A stretch of DNA of 64,000 nt from Arenibacter algicola (lineage in GTDB: Bacteria > Bacteroidota > Bacteroidia > Flavobacteriales > Flavobacteriaceae), in NCBI RefSeq assembly GCF_018860365.1, contig NZ_JAHKPO010000013.1:186001-250000 (forward strand), read 5' to 3'. The notes beneath the pieces were generated by a model, which was not told the DNA's origin, ran no database searches, and saw only the letters and a list, made by a program, of their open reading frames with translations. Positions within the stretch are counted from its first letter, which is position 1; each line of letters opens with the position of its first letter. Position numbers and translations under genes: made by a program. Of the stretch, positions 25,846 to 35,600 are shown one piece after another.

Positions 25846-27471
25846 ATGAAAAGAAAAAATTCCTACATATGGCCTACAATAATTGCCCTGGCTTTGGCCG
25901 CGGGTATATTCGTGGGTGGAAAATTGAATTTCAATGATTCTCCTGAGAAGCTTTTCACTACCAATTCTAAAAAGGACAAACTTAATAGACTAATAGATTA
26001 TATAGATTACGAGTATGTAGATGACATCAATACGGATAGTATTGTAGATGTCACTGTAAACAATATTTTGGAGAAATTGGATCCACATTCAGTCTACATC
26101 CCGAAGCAGGAGATGGATAAGGTCTCCGAGAATATGAAAGGTGATTTTGTGGGGATAGGCGTTAATTTCTATATGTATAAAGATACTATTTCCGTAATTA
26201 GGACTATCGAGGACGGGCCAAGTTTTCTTAAGGGCCTGCAAGCTGGAGACAGGATATTAATGGCGGATAACGATACTTTGTTCGGAGAGAATATCCCCAA
26301 TAATCTGGTTGTTGAAAAGCTAAAGGGCAAAAAGGGATCCCCGGTAAGATTACAGGTATATAGGAAGGACGACAATAGGACCTTCAGTGTAAATATCAAA
26401 AGGGATGTGGTTCCCATAAAAAGTGTAGAGGCCTACTATATGCTCACCAAGGATATGGGCTATATCAAAGTAAATCGTTTTGCCGAATCAACTTATAAAG
26501 AATTTAAGGCGGCCTTAAGGAAATTGGAGGCCCAAGGGGCAAAGAAATTAACCTTGGATCTTAGGGATAACCCTGGCGGATATCTGGGGATTGCCGAACA
26601 AATGGCAGATGAATTTCTGGCCGACGGAAAATTGATATTATTCACCAAAAACAAAAAGGGCAAGATAGATAAGGTCTTTGCCACCAAGAAGGGCGATTTT
26701 GAGGATAAGCCGGTGTACGTATTAATTAATGAGCGTTCCGCCTCTGCCAGCGAGATCATAGCCGGATCCTTACAGGATAATGATATAGGCACTATTGTTG
26801 GGCGTAGGTCCTTTGGCAAGGGTCTGGTGCAGCGCGAAATGGATTTAGGGGACGGTTCTGCCGTACGCTTAACCGTATCCCGATATTATACCCCCACTGG
26901 ACGTTCCATTCAGAAATCTTACGACAAGGGGAACAAGGATTATTATCAGAAATTTACCGATCGCTTCCATAACGGGGAACTGATTTCGGTAGACAGTATT
27001 AAAGTGGCCGATTCGCTAAAGTTTAAGACTCCAAATGGCAAGGTGGTCTATGGTGGTGGAGGTATTATCCCTGATGTATTTGTGCCCATTGGCTCCAATG
27101 AATCGGAGTATTTTGAGAGCATGGAAAGTTTGGGCTTCCTGTCCTATTTTGTATTTGAGCATTTGGATGGCAACAGGGCCCAGTATAAAGGGTATTCCAA
27201 GGAAGAATTTATAAATAACTTTAGGGTAGATGATATCCTTTTCGAGGTCTTTATAGATTATTGTCTGGCTAGAAATATTAAGTTGGATTTCTATGCTTTC
27301 GAGGATAAGATAAAACTATATATTAAGGCCACCTTGGCAGAACAATTGTTCGATCCCAATGTCTATGCCAAAATAAAAAGTGGCGGGGATGATATGTTGA
27401 AGAAGGTGCTGGAATTGGATAAACCAACTATTAGGCAACAGGGAGCGGATAAAATTGAAGCCACTAACTAA
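25846..27471 (+). CDS. S41-family C-terminal processing peptidase
   Basis: 541 residues. N-terminal membrane anchor (about 9-25), then a PDZ domain at about 90-180 (VGIGVNFYMYKDTISVI, GLQAGDRILMAD) and the S41 protease core with DLRDNPGGYL, the nucleophile Ser in RSASASEI and the general-base Lys in SFGKGLVQ. The C-terminal region (about 430-530) is a helical extension common in Bacteroidota members. It trims C termini of periplasmic or outer-membrane proteins. It overlaps the converging 67-residue gene by 4 bp at its end. Confidence 0.94.
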   Translation: MKRKNSYIWPTIIALALAAGIFVGGKLNFNDSPEKLFTTNSKKDKLNRLIDYIDYEYVDDINTDSIVDVTVNNILEKLDPHSVYIPKQEMDKVSENMKGDFVGIGVNFYMYKDTISVIRTIEDGPSFLKGLQAGDRILMADNDTLFGENIPNNLVVEKLKGKKGSPVRLQVYRKDDNRTFSVNIKRDVVPIKSVEAYYMLTKDMGYIKVNRFAESTYKEFKAALRKLEAQGAKKLTLDLRDNPGGYLGIAEQMADEFLADGKLILFTKNKKGKIDKVFATKKGDFEDKPVYVLINERSASASEIIAGSLQDNDIGTIVGRRSFGKGLVQREMDLGDGSAVRLTVSRYYTPTGRSIQKSYDKGNKDYYQKFTDRFHNGELISVDSIKVADSLKFKTPNGKVVYGGGGIIPDVFVPIGSNESEYFESMESLGFLSYFVFEHLDGNRAQYKGYSKEEFINNFRVDDILFEVFIDYCLARNIKLDFYAFEDKIKLYIKATLAEQLFDPNVYAKIKSGGDDMLKKVLELDKPTIRQQGADKIEATN

Positions 27472-27671
27472 TCCTGCTCAATTTTTTTCTGGATTTTTTT
27501 AGAAGTACTATAAATCAGTAAAAGTACTATGGCACATAGGGCGGCCAATATTCCTATTAAGGCAATTATGCTATTTCCTTGAAAAGGATTCTTAAAATCC
27601 ACCAAGGTTACATTATAGGCTATTAGGCCCAATCCAAGTACAATAAGTATTACTATTACAATTTTGTTCAT
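27468..27671 (-). CDS. Small membrane protein of unknown function (two helices)
   Basis: 67 residues: two hydrophobic helices (about 4-21 and 35-56) joined by a short polar loop VDFKNPFQGNS, ending in a basic KKIQKKIEQ tail that should be cytosolic. No family recognised. It lies 20 bp after the MarC gene on the same strand and is probably co-transcribed with it; it runs 4 bp into the end of the convergent protease gene. Confidence 0.65.
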   Translation of the reverse strand: MNKIVIVILIVLGLGLIAYNVTLVDFKNPFQGNSIIALIGILAALCAIVLLLIYSTSKKIQKKIEQD

Positions 27672-27691
27672 CTGATCGATTGCTTAAAAGA

Positions 27692-28270
27692 TTAAAATAA
27701 CTGGTTGATATTAGAGGTAAATAGCTTCACAGCGATGGCCAAAAGAATAACACCAAATATTTTTCGGATTACATTAAGTCCGTTTTTGCCTAAAATATGC
27801 TCTATTCTTCTAGAGGACTTCAGTACAAAGTATACAAAAATAACATTTATAACTATGGCAACAATGATATTCTCCACGTAGTATTCGGCCCTTAATGAAA
27901 GTAAGGTGGTTACTGTACCGGCACCGGCAATTAAGGGGAATGCAATAGGTACTATGGAGGCGCTTTCGGGTTGATCGTCCCTGTACAAGGTAATTCCCAA
28001 AATCATTTCTATGGCCAAAAAGAAGATTACAAAAGACCCGGCGACGGCAAAAGAGTTGACATCGATCCCTATTAGATTTAGAATTTCCTCCCCAACAAAC
28101 AAAAAGGCCACCATTATACAGGCCGAAACAACAGACGCTTTCCCAGATTGGATATGTCCTACTTTGTTCCTTAGGGATATGATGATGGGGATGCTCCCTA
28201 TTATATCTATTACTGCAAAAAGAACCATACTGGCAGTAACTATTTCCCGAAAATTAAAATTGAATTCCAT
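27692..28270 (-). CDS. MarC-family integral membrane protein
   Basis: 192 residues from ATG 28270 (a TTG two codons earlier is open too). Six membrane segments; the MarC pattern is visible in VLFAVIDIIGSIPIIISLR at the start, FFLAIEMILGI in the middle and VPIAFPLIAGAGTVTTLLSL, where the Pro-Leu-Gly-Pro-like turn sits. The function of MarC proteins is not established; the old link to antibiotic resistance was withdrawn. First gene of a two-gene unit. Confidence 0.92.
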   Translation of the reverse strand: MEFNFNFREIVTASMVLFAVIDIIGSIPIIISLRNKVGHIQSGKASVVSACIMVAFLFVGEEILNLIGIDVNSFAVAGSFVIFFLAIEMILGITLYRDDQPESASIVPIAFPLIAGAGTVTTLLSLRAEYYVENIIVAIVINVIFVYFVLKSSRRIEHILGKNGLNVIRKIFGVILLAIAVKLFTSNINQLF

Positions 28271-28396
28271 AATCAAAAAAATATAATCCTAGTTTCTAAC
28301 ATACGTGTTTCGCCTTTTCTCGCTAAGACGCGGCAAATTTACGTTTAATTAGGGGTATTTGGATTTATTTAAAGGAAAATATATCCCTTAAAGAAT

Positions 28397-28404
28397 TATA
28401 TTTG
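28397..28404 (+). promoter_or_regulatory. Minus-7 promoter element of the DUF3109 gene
   Basis: TATATTTG, exact TAnnTTTG, 18 bp before ATG 28422. Confidence 0.55.
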
Positions 28405-28421
28405 TTGCCTAATAAAATGGT

Positions 28422-28994
28422 ATGTTCCAACTGGGAAAAACAATAGTATCGGAGGAAATTATTGAGAACGATTTCGTTTGTAATTTAAGTGCCTGTAAAG
28501 GGGCGTGTTGTGTTGATGGTGAAGCCGGAGCTCCCCTTGAAGATAAGGAAACGGAGATTTTGGTGGACATCTATAGCAAGGTAAAACCGTTTTTACGGCC
28601 CGAAGGTATTGCTGAAATAGAAAAGCAGGGAGCCTTTATTCGCGGAGAGGATGGTGAATGGGAAACGCCCTTGGTGAATGGCAGTGAATGTGCTTATGTT
28701 GTTTTTGATGACAAAGGAATTACAAAATGCGGCCTGGAAGAGGCATATAATCAAGGCGCTACCAAATGGAAAAAGCCTGTTTCCTGTCATTTATACCCCA
28801 TACGCGTACGCGAGTATTCGGAACTTACAGCAGTGAATTATCATAAATGGGAAATTTGTGACCCTGCATGTTCCTTGGGCAATGAGCTTAAGGTGCCAAT
28901 TTACAAATTTGTAAAGGAGGCCTTGATTCGCAAGTTTGGAAAAAAATGGTATGCAGAATTGGAGCAAATTGCATTAGAGCATACTAATGGGTAG
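28422..28994 (+). CDS. DUF3109 cysteine-cluster protein
   Basis: 190 residues, cytosolic. DUF3109 proteins are related to the YkgJ zinc/iron cluster family. Eight conserved cysteines are seen: CNLSACKGACC near residue 20-31, ECAYVVF with KCGLEEA, SCHLYPIR and the late CDPACSLG. They probably bind a metal cluster. The biochemical role is unknown. Single gene with its own promoter; its last 11 bp overlap the end of the convergent TPR kinase gene. Confidence 0.88.
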   Translation: MFQLGKTIVSEEIIENDFVCNLSACKGACCVDGEAGAPLEDKETEILVDIYSKVKPFLRPEGIAEIEKQGAFIRGEDGEWETPLVNGSECAYVVFDDKGITKCGLEEAYNQGATKWKKPVSCHLYPIRVREYSELTAVNYHKWEICDPACSLGNELKVPIYKFVKEALIRKFGKKWYAELEQIALEHTNG

Positions 28995-30963
28995 GGATGT
29001 GTAGTACCACTTTGGTGCCCAAGGCCACATTATTGGAATCATACAAGTCTATTATTTCTACCTGAAAGGAATTTTCGAAGTCTTTGGAGAAATTGGCCAA
29101 TCTTTCCTTGGTAATATCGATGCCTATGGATTTTCGCTTTAAAATCTTGCTTTCCTTTATTCTTTCGGAGGCCTCCCTCCCAACACCGTTATCGGTGATG
29201 CTTATTTGAATGAATTTCTCATTTTCCCGGCTTACGTGCAAATGGATCTTTTTTTCTCCTTCTTTTGAGGAAAGCCCGTGCCAGAGCGCATTTTCCAGAA
29301 ATGGTTGTAGAATTAACGAAGGTATCTTAACCGTATGCTCATCAATGGATTCGTCTACCCGTACTGTAAAATTTATCTCGTGCGAAAATCTAATATTTTC
29401 AATGTTCATGTATAGGTCGATGGTCTCCAGTTCATCGGCCAGGGATATTTCTTTTAATGAGGAAGCTTCAAGAATTTTGCGGACCAACTTGGAAAATTTA
29501 TTAAGATAATGTACCGCATTCTTCTTTTCATTATTAATGATATATAGTTTAATTGAATTTAGGGAATTGAACAAAAAATGTGGGTTCATCTGGCTGCGCA
29601 ACATACTTTGCTCCAACGTTAGGATCTGTTTTTCATTTTTTAGCTCTTTCTGTCTATATAGTATGTAAAGTATAAAGGTTAAAAGGGCCATCCCCAATGC
29701 TCCAATGATCAAGGTATTTGTTTTCTTGCGTAGCCGTAGGTTCATGAATTCGTTTTCCCTGGCCAAGGCCTCTATTTGATTGGTTTTTTTTTCGGTTTCA
29801 TATTTTATGATCAAATCGTTGATATAACGGCGATTGACCTCACTATTAATTTCTTCGTTAAATTTTTCCGCCATTTGGTAGTACTCCAAGGCATTTTGGT
29901 ATTCCCCTTCGTAGGTATATAATTTGGATAGGTAATTATACGCATGGGCAATATAACTCGGCAAATGATGTTTTTTGGACATTTCCAATCCGGTCACGAG
30001 GTATTTTTCCGATTCTGTATATTGTTTTAACTCCATCAGTGCCCAGCCAATGTTGATATTTATGGCAGCTATGATAGACATGTCCCCCAAGGTTTCTGCA
30101 GCCAACAGGTTGGGTTCAAGAATTTCCAATGCCTGTGTTAATTTGTTTTGCTTTATGTAGATCTGGGCAATACTATTTTTACAAATAACCCTGCCCTTAT
30201 CGCTATCAATTTCATTATTGTAATCCAAGGAGGTTCTGTAGTAATGTAGTGCCTCTTCCAATTCACCCTTGTATTCCAGGCATTCCCCAATATTTTGATA
30301 GTTAATGGCAAGGCCCAACTTATTTCCAAGCTCCTTTTCCAATGCCATCGACTTCTTAAATTGTGCAATGGCTATATCGTATTGTTTCAGGATGGAATAT
30401 AGGTTGCCTATGCTGTTTAGGGAAACGTTTATGCTTCGTTTTAGACCGTCGGAAGGATTTTCCTCAGACTCCGCCAATTCCAAAGCTTCCTGATTGTAAT
30501 CCAAAGCTATTTTAATAGCATCGCTCCTCCTATAAACTACGCCCAACATATTTAAACTGTATACCCGGAATTCTAGGTTGTTGGCGTCCACGGCAGCCTG
30601 CAATGCCTTTTCATGGAGTGCAACGGCCTTGGAATAATTGGAAATATCCCTGTATTTTCTCCCAAGCTGGTTTAAGGCGTAAGACTGTCCTATTAAGTAT
30701 TTTTTTCTGGCAGACTCCATATCAAAAAAGCGCATGTAAGTAGTATCACTTCTTTTGGGCTTTAATATGGAATCCAATTCCTGATAGGTTACCGGGGAAG
30801 CCTTTATAAGGCTGTCCGTTATCCTTTTAAATTCTTCTGAAACTTCCTGCGCATTGGCCGGGGAAAGGGAAAGGGTGGTAAAAATTAAAAAAAAAAAGAA
30901 ACTACCTATATTTAAGAATGGAAGTCGACCAAAGATACAAGTAATTAAGGAGGGAAAATTCAT
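28984..30963 (-). CDS. TPR-containing sensor histidine kinase of the LytS/YehU type
   Basis: 659 residues. Signal or anchor helix at about 18-38; about six tetratricopeptide repeats at about 75-375 (for example AVALHEKALQAAVDANN and ALEYYQMAEKFNEE); a coiled linker; a membrane helix at about 415-432; then the His_kinase domain with QMNPHFLFNSLNSI carrying the phospho-acceptor His and an ATPase domain with LENALWHGL and ITDNGVGRE. The TPR part is predicted outside the cytosol as a sensor. It is 9 bp behind the LytTR regulator gene; the two form a complete two-component pair. Confidence 0.92.
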   Translation of the reverse strand: MNFPSLITCIFGRLPFLNIGSFFFFLIFTTLSLSPANAQEVSEEFKRITDSLIKASPVTYQELDSILKPKRSDTTYMRFFDMESARKKYLIGQSYALNQLGRKYRDISNYSKAVALHEKALQAAVDANNLEFRVYSLNMLGVVYRRSDAIKIALDYNQEALELAESEENPSDGLKRSINVSLNSIGNLYSILKQYDIAIAQFKKSMALEKELGNKLGLAINYQNIGECLEYKGELEEALHYYRTSLDYNNEIDSDKGRVICKNSIAQIYIKQNKLTQALEILEPNLLAAETLGDMSIIAAININIGWALMELKQYTESEKYLVTGLEMSKKHHLPSYIAHAYNYLSKLYTYEGEYQNALEYYQMAEKFNEEINSEVNRRYINDLIIKYETEKKTNQIEALARENEFMNLRLRKKTNTLIIGALGMALLTFILYILYRQKELKNEKQILTLEQSMLRSQMNPHFLFNSLNSIKLYIINNEKKNAVHYLNKFSKLVRKILEASSLKEISLADELETIDLYMNIENIRFSHEINFTVRVDESIDEHTVKIPSLILQPFLENALWHGLSSKEGEKKIHLHVSRENEKFIQISITDNGVGREASERIKESKILKRKSIGIDITKERLANFSKDFENSFQVEIIDLYDSNNVALGTKVVLHIPTH

Positions 30964-30972
30964 AATGATAGA

Positions 30973-31707
30973 TCATATTAAATCTAGAAAGTCGGACTTT
31001 TTTTGTCTTGAAACAGGTATTTTATGGTTGGATTGTAAAATTACGTAACCGTCTGTTTTAAGAAATTCCTTTATTTTATTAAGGTTGATGATAAAGGAAT
31101 TGTGAATTCTAAAAAAAGTATCCTTGGGCAGTATCTGATTTACCTCCTTCAATTTTTTAGTGAGCAAAATTTTTTGTCCGTCACTTAAAAACAAGGTACT
31201 GTAATTACCATCTGATTCTGCAAAAAGGATTTCATCACTTTGTAAAAATAATAATTTCCCGTCTGTATTTATAGTTATCTTTTTTTGAAGTGAATCCGAA
31301 TTGAATTTCAACAATATTTTCTCCAGCTTTTCCGCAGTATAATTTTTGCTGTTGAACTTTTTTATTTTTGCGATGGTGGCATTTAAATCATCCGTATCTA
31401 TTGGTTTTAGAAGATAATCTATTGCCTCGTTCTTTAAGGCTTTTATCGCATATTGGTTATAGGCAGTGGTAATGACCACTGGAAATTCCTTGTTCTGTAA
31501 TTTCTGAATAAATTGAAATCCGTCCATTGTGGGCATTTCTATATCCAGGAACAAACAATCCGGAGGGTATTGTTCCAAATATTTTAACGCCTCAAAAGGA
31601 TCTGTGAAGGAGGCGACCACTTTAATTTCATCACTAAAGTTGGTCAGCTCCCAAGAAAGACTCTGTAGGGCTTTAATTTCGTCGTCTACTAAAACTGCTT
31701 CTAACAT
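30973..31707 (-). CDS. LytTR-family response regulator
   Basis: 244 residues from ATG 31707; the frame is open to 31770, but MLEAVLVDDE is the normal receiver start. Receiver domain about 1-120 with VDDE, the phosphorylated Asp in LFLDIEMPTMDG, TTAYNQYAIKA and LLKPID; LytTR DNA-binding domain about 145-244 with ILFAESDGNYSTLFL and FFRIHNSFIINLNKI. It should be phosphorylated by the TPR kinase encoded just downstream. TATCTTTC, one base off a minus-7 element, lies about 10 bp before the start. Confidence 0.92.
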   Translation of the reverse strand: MLEAVLVDDEIKALQSLSWELTNFSDEIKVVASFTDPFEALKYLEQYPPDCLFLDIEMPTMDGFQFIQKLQNKEFPVVITTAYNQYAIKALKNEAIDYLLKPIDTDDLNATIAKIKKFNSKNYTAEKLEKILLKFNSDSLQKKITINTDGKLLFLQSDEILFAESDGNYSTLFLSDGQKILLTKKLKEVNQILPKDTFFRIHNSFIINLNKIKEFLKTDGYVILQSNHKIPVSRQKKSDFLDLI

Positions 31708-32023
31708 AGTATAGGAAAGATACTCAAAATTAGAAATATTGTTGGTTAAGCTTTTAATATTTTGTGTCAATGGAATTGAATTGAGTATAGTTGGTGGTTA
31801 TTGGATTAAGATTGGGCCTTTGGGGAAAGATGGGCTTAGTCTTATAGTTTTTATGTTGAATAGAAATATAGGCATCTTGAATTTGTCCAATGTCATTTAT
31901 ACAGGAAATTTTACCATTTACACAATTACGGGGTATATGCTCTTACATTTCATATACATTTGGTTAACCAAATAATTCCTACAAGGGAATCATGTTTAAC
32001 CTAATAGTGCCAAAACGCAAGTG
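31708..32023. other. Divergent intergenic region with operator-like palindrome
   Basis: Between the LytTR gene and the small 57-residue gene. It holds the promoter element and palindrome at 31955-31973. An open frame at 31739-31975 starts with TTG and shows no family signal; I do not call it. Confidence 0.5.
31955..31973 (+). promoter_or_regulatory. Minus-7 element overlapped by a perfect 16-bp palindrome
   Basis: TACATTTG (31955-31962) matches TAnnTTTG. The perfect palindrome ATTTGGTTAACCAAAT (31958-31973) covers half of it and the expected transcription start, the place where a repressor would sit. The small gene starts 51 bp further on. Confidence 0.5.
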
Positions 32024-32197
32024 ATGAATAAATGTATCGTTTTCTTTATCGTTTTAGTTTTAGTCCTTGTTGTAGCTGTTGTTACGGACAATGAGAGGGC
32101 AACTTCACATGAAAACAATTTAGTGGAACATAAGGTTGATACCAATAAAAATAGTTCACTTGTTGAAAATAAGGCAGTAGCAGGCAGACGGTATTAA
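32024..32197 (+). CDS. 57-residue single-span membrane protein, unknown
   Basis: ATG 32024 to TAA 32197. The first 20 residues are a short MNKC followed by a solid hydrophobic stretch (IVFFIVLVLVLVVAVV), a signal anchor; the rest is a polar tail of about 37 residues with Asn, Glu and Lys and an ending GRRY. No family recognised. Support for a real gene: an exact minus-7 element 62 bp upstream overlapped by a palindrome, and a weak terminator-like hairpin at 32303-32319. It stands between two signalling genes (the LytTR pair and the hybrid regulator). It could be a small membrane partner of either. Confidence 0.5.
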   Translation: MNKCIVFFIVLVLVLVVAVVTDNERATSHENNLVEHKVDTNKNSSLVENKAVAGRRY

Positions 32198-32659
32198 GAA
32201 TTTAGTTTTGTACATAATAATCCATAAATTATAAATAATAATCACAAGCATTCAATGACCATAATTATTAATAAGCAAAATTAACTGCCAAAAAAAGTGC
32301 GGTCCTGTAGGATTTTTTTAATTACGAACATGTCATTGTTGTGAAATTATCCGAAGGATGTTGATGTAAATTTGAAAAACGCAATCAACTTGTAGGTTTT
32401 GGAATTCGCATAGTCTTTAGGTTTCGGGGGAACTACCTAAACGTGTGGTTCCGATTCTCGTAATTCATAAACTCATTGCATCTTAAGGATCGCACCGATT
32501 TGGTGGTTATTTTTACTTTTTTTATTGAATTTTGGGGTAAAGAAAAGAGACTCCAAGGCCATAGTTCTTATGCAGCCTATATTCCTAAAGCATATTTTTC
32601 ATTGATTTCTTCTCGGATATATCTTATCTTGTATATAACCAATCAAGATAGAACTAACC
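32198..32659. other. Leader region of the hybrid two-component gene
   Basis: It holds a weak terminator-like hairpin TCCT-GT-AGGA plus seven T (32303-32319) and two overlapping hairpins that exclude each other: TTTAGGT/ACCTAAA (32416-32422 with 32435-32441) and GGAAC/GTTCC (32429-32433 with 32448-32452). An open frame at 32476-32721 looks spurious. Confidence 0.45.
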
Positions 32660-35600
32660 GTGGGCAAGAAAAAATTAGTAAAATTTATCTTCACGATGTT
32701 CATTGGTGCAATTTATTTTAATTGTGCCCAGTTACTATATTCCCAAGACCAAATCAAATTTAGACAGCTTTCCGTTAATGACGGTCTTTCACAGAATAGT
32801 GCCGTATCCATTGCTCAGGACAGTATAGGATTTCTGTGGATTGCCACGCAGGATGGTCTTAACAAGTATGATGGTAGTACCTTCAGTATTTATCCTTTTA
32901 CCTTTGCCGATGTTACAAGGGCCACACATAGTTATTTAGGGAAGGTCTATGTGGATAGAAAGGGTCATGTCTGGGCCATTCCCAATGATAGAATTCCTTA
33001 TAAGCTGGAAACCCAGTCCAATATTTTTGTTCCACTTCAAGGAATTAACGACGCAAGTTCAATTTTCATGGATAAGGATTTTAATCTGTGGATAGGCACC
33101 TACTCCAAGGGACTTTATTTAAAAAAGGCGGATAAGGAAGGGGTTAGACAAATGCTTTCCCCCAACATTGCTGGTGGCCCTATTTATAACATAATCCAAA
33201 ATGAAAAAGGTGTCCTATTGTTGTGCATGGACAATGAAATTGTGGAATATGATTACAACAAGGTACGCTTGCAAAAGGTAAAGGCCCAAACAGCCAATGG
33301 AAATCGGATAGTTGCTAATTTCAGTGATATAGTTACTGATATCAGGTCTAGGGAATGGATAGGTACTTTTGGCGCCGGACTTTATTTTAGGAACTCCGGG
33401 GAGAGCGTATTTAACCGTTTGGAAGATTTGGACCTTAAAGATAGTTTGCCAAGGGATTTGAATATAACCGACCTGCATTTGGATGCAATGGATAGACTAT
33501 GGATAGCCACTTATGGACAGGGACTCTATCTAGTTAATTTAAAGCAACTTTCAATTACACATTTTAGTACAACCAAGCACAACCCTACTGCCCTTCAATA
33601 CAATGACATACTAAGTATTTATGAGGATTATTCCGGAACTCTTTGGTTTGGAACAGATGGGGCCGGAATTAGTTATTACGATCAGTATTTGGAGAAATTT
33701 AATTCTTTTACGGATTATCAAACACCAGAGAATGTTAGTATAGATGTTGTTAGGTCTATTGTGGTAGATAGGGAGAAATCGGTTTGGGTAGGTACTTCTG
33801 GCAAAGGTTTAACACAGTATATCCCAGAGGCCGATAGTTGGCGGACCTTTAAGGCGGGAACAGAAAATGAAAATACCATTTCTTCCAATCGAGTCATGAG
33901 TTTAATGATAGATAAAGAGGATAATTTATGGATAGGGACCCAGGACGGTGGCCTAAATATGCGAGATTCCAAAGGTAAGTTTTTGCATTTTTCGGAAACA
34001 ACCGAAAGTTCTCTTTCGGCAAATACCATTTGGTCCATTTATCAAGATGAGGAGAATCGGATCTGGCTGGGCACTCGGGATCAAGGCCTTATTCAATTTG
34101 ATAAGGTTAGGGGTGAACTAAGAAAGTATGATTACGATCCAATTCTTCAAAATGGCATACCCAGCAATAATATTAGGGCAATTACCTCCGATGGCAAAGG
34201 AAATTTGTGGATTGGTACCGAGGGCCATGGAATTGCATTGTTCAATATTAAGGAGCAGACATTTACAACCCATCAATATGCAACCAATGGAAATTCCTTA
34301 ACAAGCAATAGGATAAAAAGTCTATACTATGCTCCCAATGATATACTCTGGATCGGCACCAATGGTTCTGGACTTAATGCGTACGATATTGAAAATAATA
34401 TGTTCTATGAGTATAGTGTAAGGGATGGACTTGCCAATAATGTAATATACGGGATACTGCCAGATGATGAAGGGGCCTTATGGTTAAGCTCCAATAAGGG
34501 AATAACTAAATTTACCCCTGCGGCTAATTTGGAGGCTGCACCCAGTATTGTGAACTACAACAATTACGAAGGCTTGGCAACAGAATTTAATACCGGTGCG
34601 TATTTTAAGGATGGGGATGGCAATCTTTATTTTGGTGGTTTGGACGGATTCTATTGGTTTAAACCTAACAATATTAAGGAAAATACCATAGTTCCAAAGG
34701 TTGCGATTACTGGTTTTGATGTGTATAATACATCTTTCCCAATTTCGGATGGACTGGCTCTGAAAGCTAATCAGAATACTCTATCCTTTAGTTTTTCCAG
34801 CCTACAATATTCACTTCCAGAGAAAAACCAGTACCAATATAAATTGGTGAATTTTGATAGTGATTGGGTGTATTCAGGGCAAAAGAACTTCGCGCGTTAT
34901 ACCCGATTGCCCCCGGGCGAATATGAATTTCAAGTTAAGGCCAGTAATTATGATGGGGTTTGGAATCATGATCCGGTCAGCTTTTCTTTTTCCATTATGT
35001 CCCCATGGTATTTGACGCCTATGGCCAAATTTTCTTATGTCTTCTTGTTTTTATTGCTCGCTTATGGCGTTTATAGTTACTTAAAATGGCAGTGGCAATT
35101 GCAATTGAACCTACGATTAAAAATGGAAGAAACCGAACGGTTTAAAAAGTTAAATCGTTTTAAATCAAAGCTATATACCGATATTTCACATGAATTCCGC
35201 ACTCCGCTGACCTTAATTTCTGGACCTGTGGATTCGAAATTGTCCCAGGGTGGGCTGTCAGATATGGATTTTGCCAATTTTTCCATGATCAAGAGGAATA
35301 TCAACCGTTTAATGGCCTTGGTAGATCAACTGCTACATTTGGCAAAGTTGGAAAAGGGAAAATTGAAACTAAAGATTTCTAAAGGTGATATGGGCCTCTT
35401 TTTAGGGATGCTTACCTCTTCTTTTAGGTATAGGGCCGGTATCAAGAGAATTGATTATAAGGTAGAAATAGAGGAGTTGAGACCTGTTTGGTTTGATGAA
35501 GATGCCTTGGAAAAAATTATTACCAATCTTCTTTCCAATGCTTTTAAATATGTGAGTGAAGGCGGAATGTGCCAGTTTATTGCCAGAAGGCAAGAAGGTA

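Noticed and set aside
31739-31975. 78-codon open frame on the plus strand
   Set aside because: TTG start, covers the promoter and palindrome of the next small gene, and its sequence is generic hydrophobic AT-rich translation without family marks.
32476-32721. 81-codon open frame overlapping the HTCS start
   Set aside because: TTG start, runs into the HTCS signal-peptide region in another frame; no conserved pattern.
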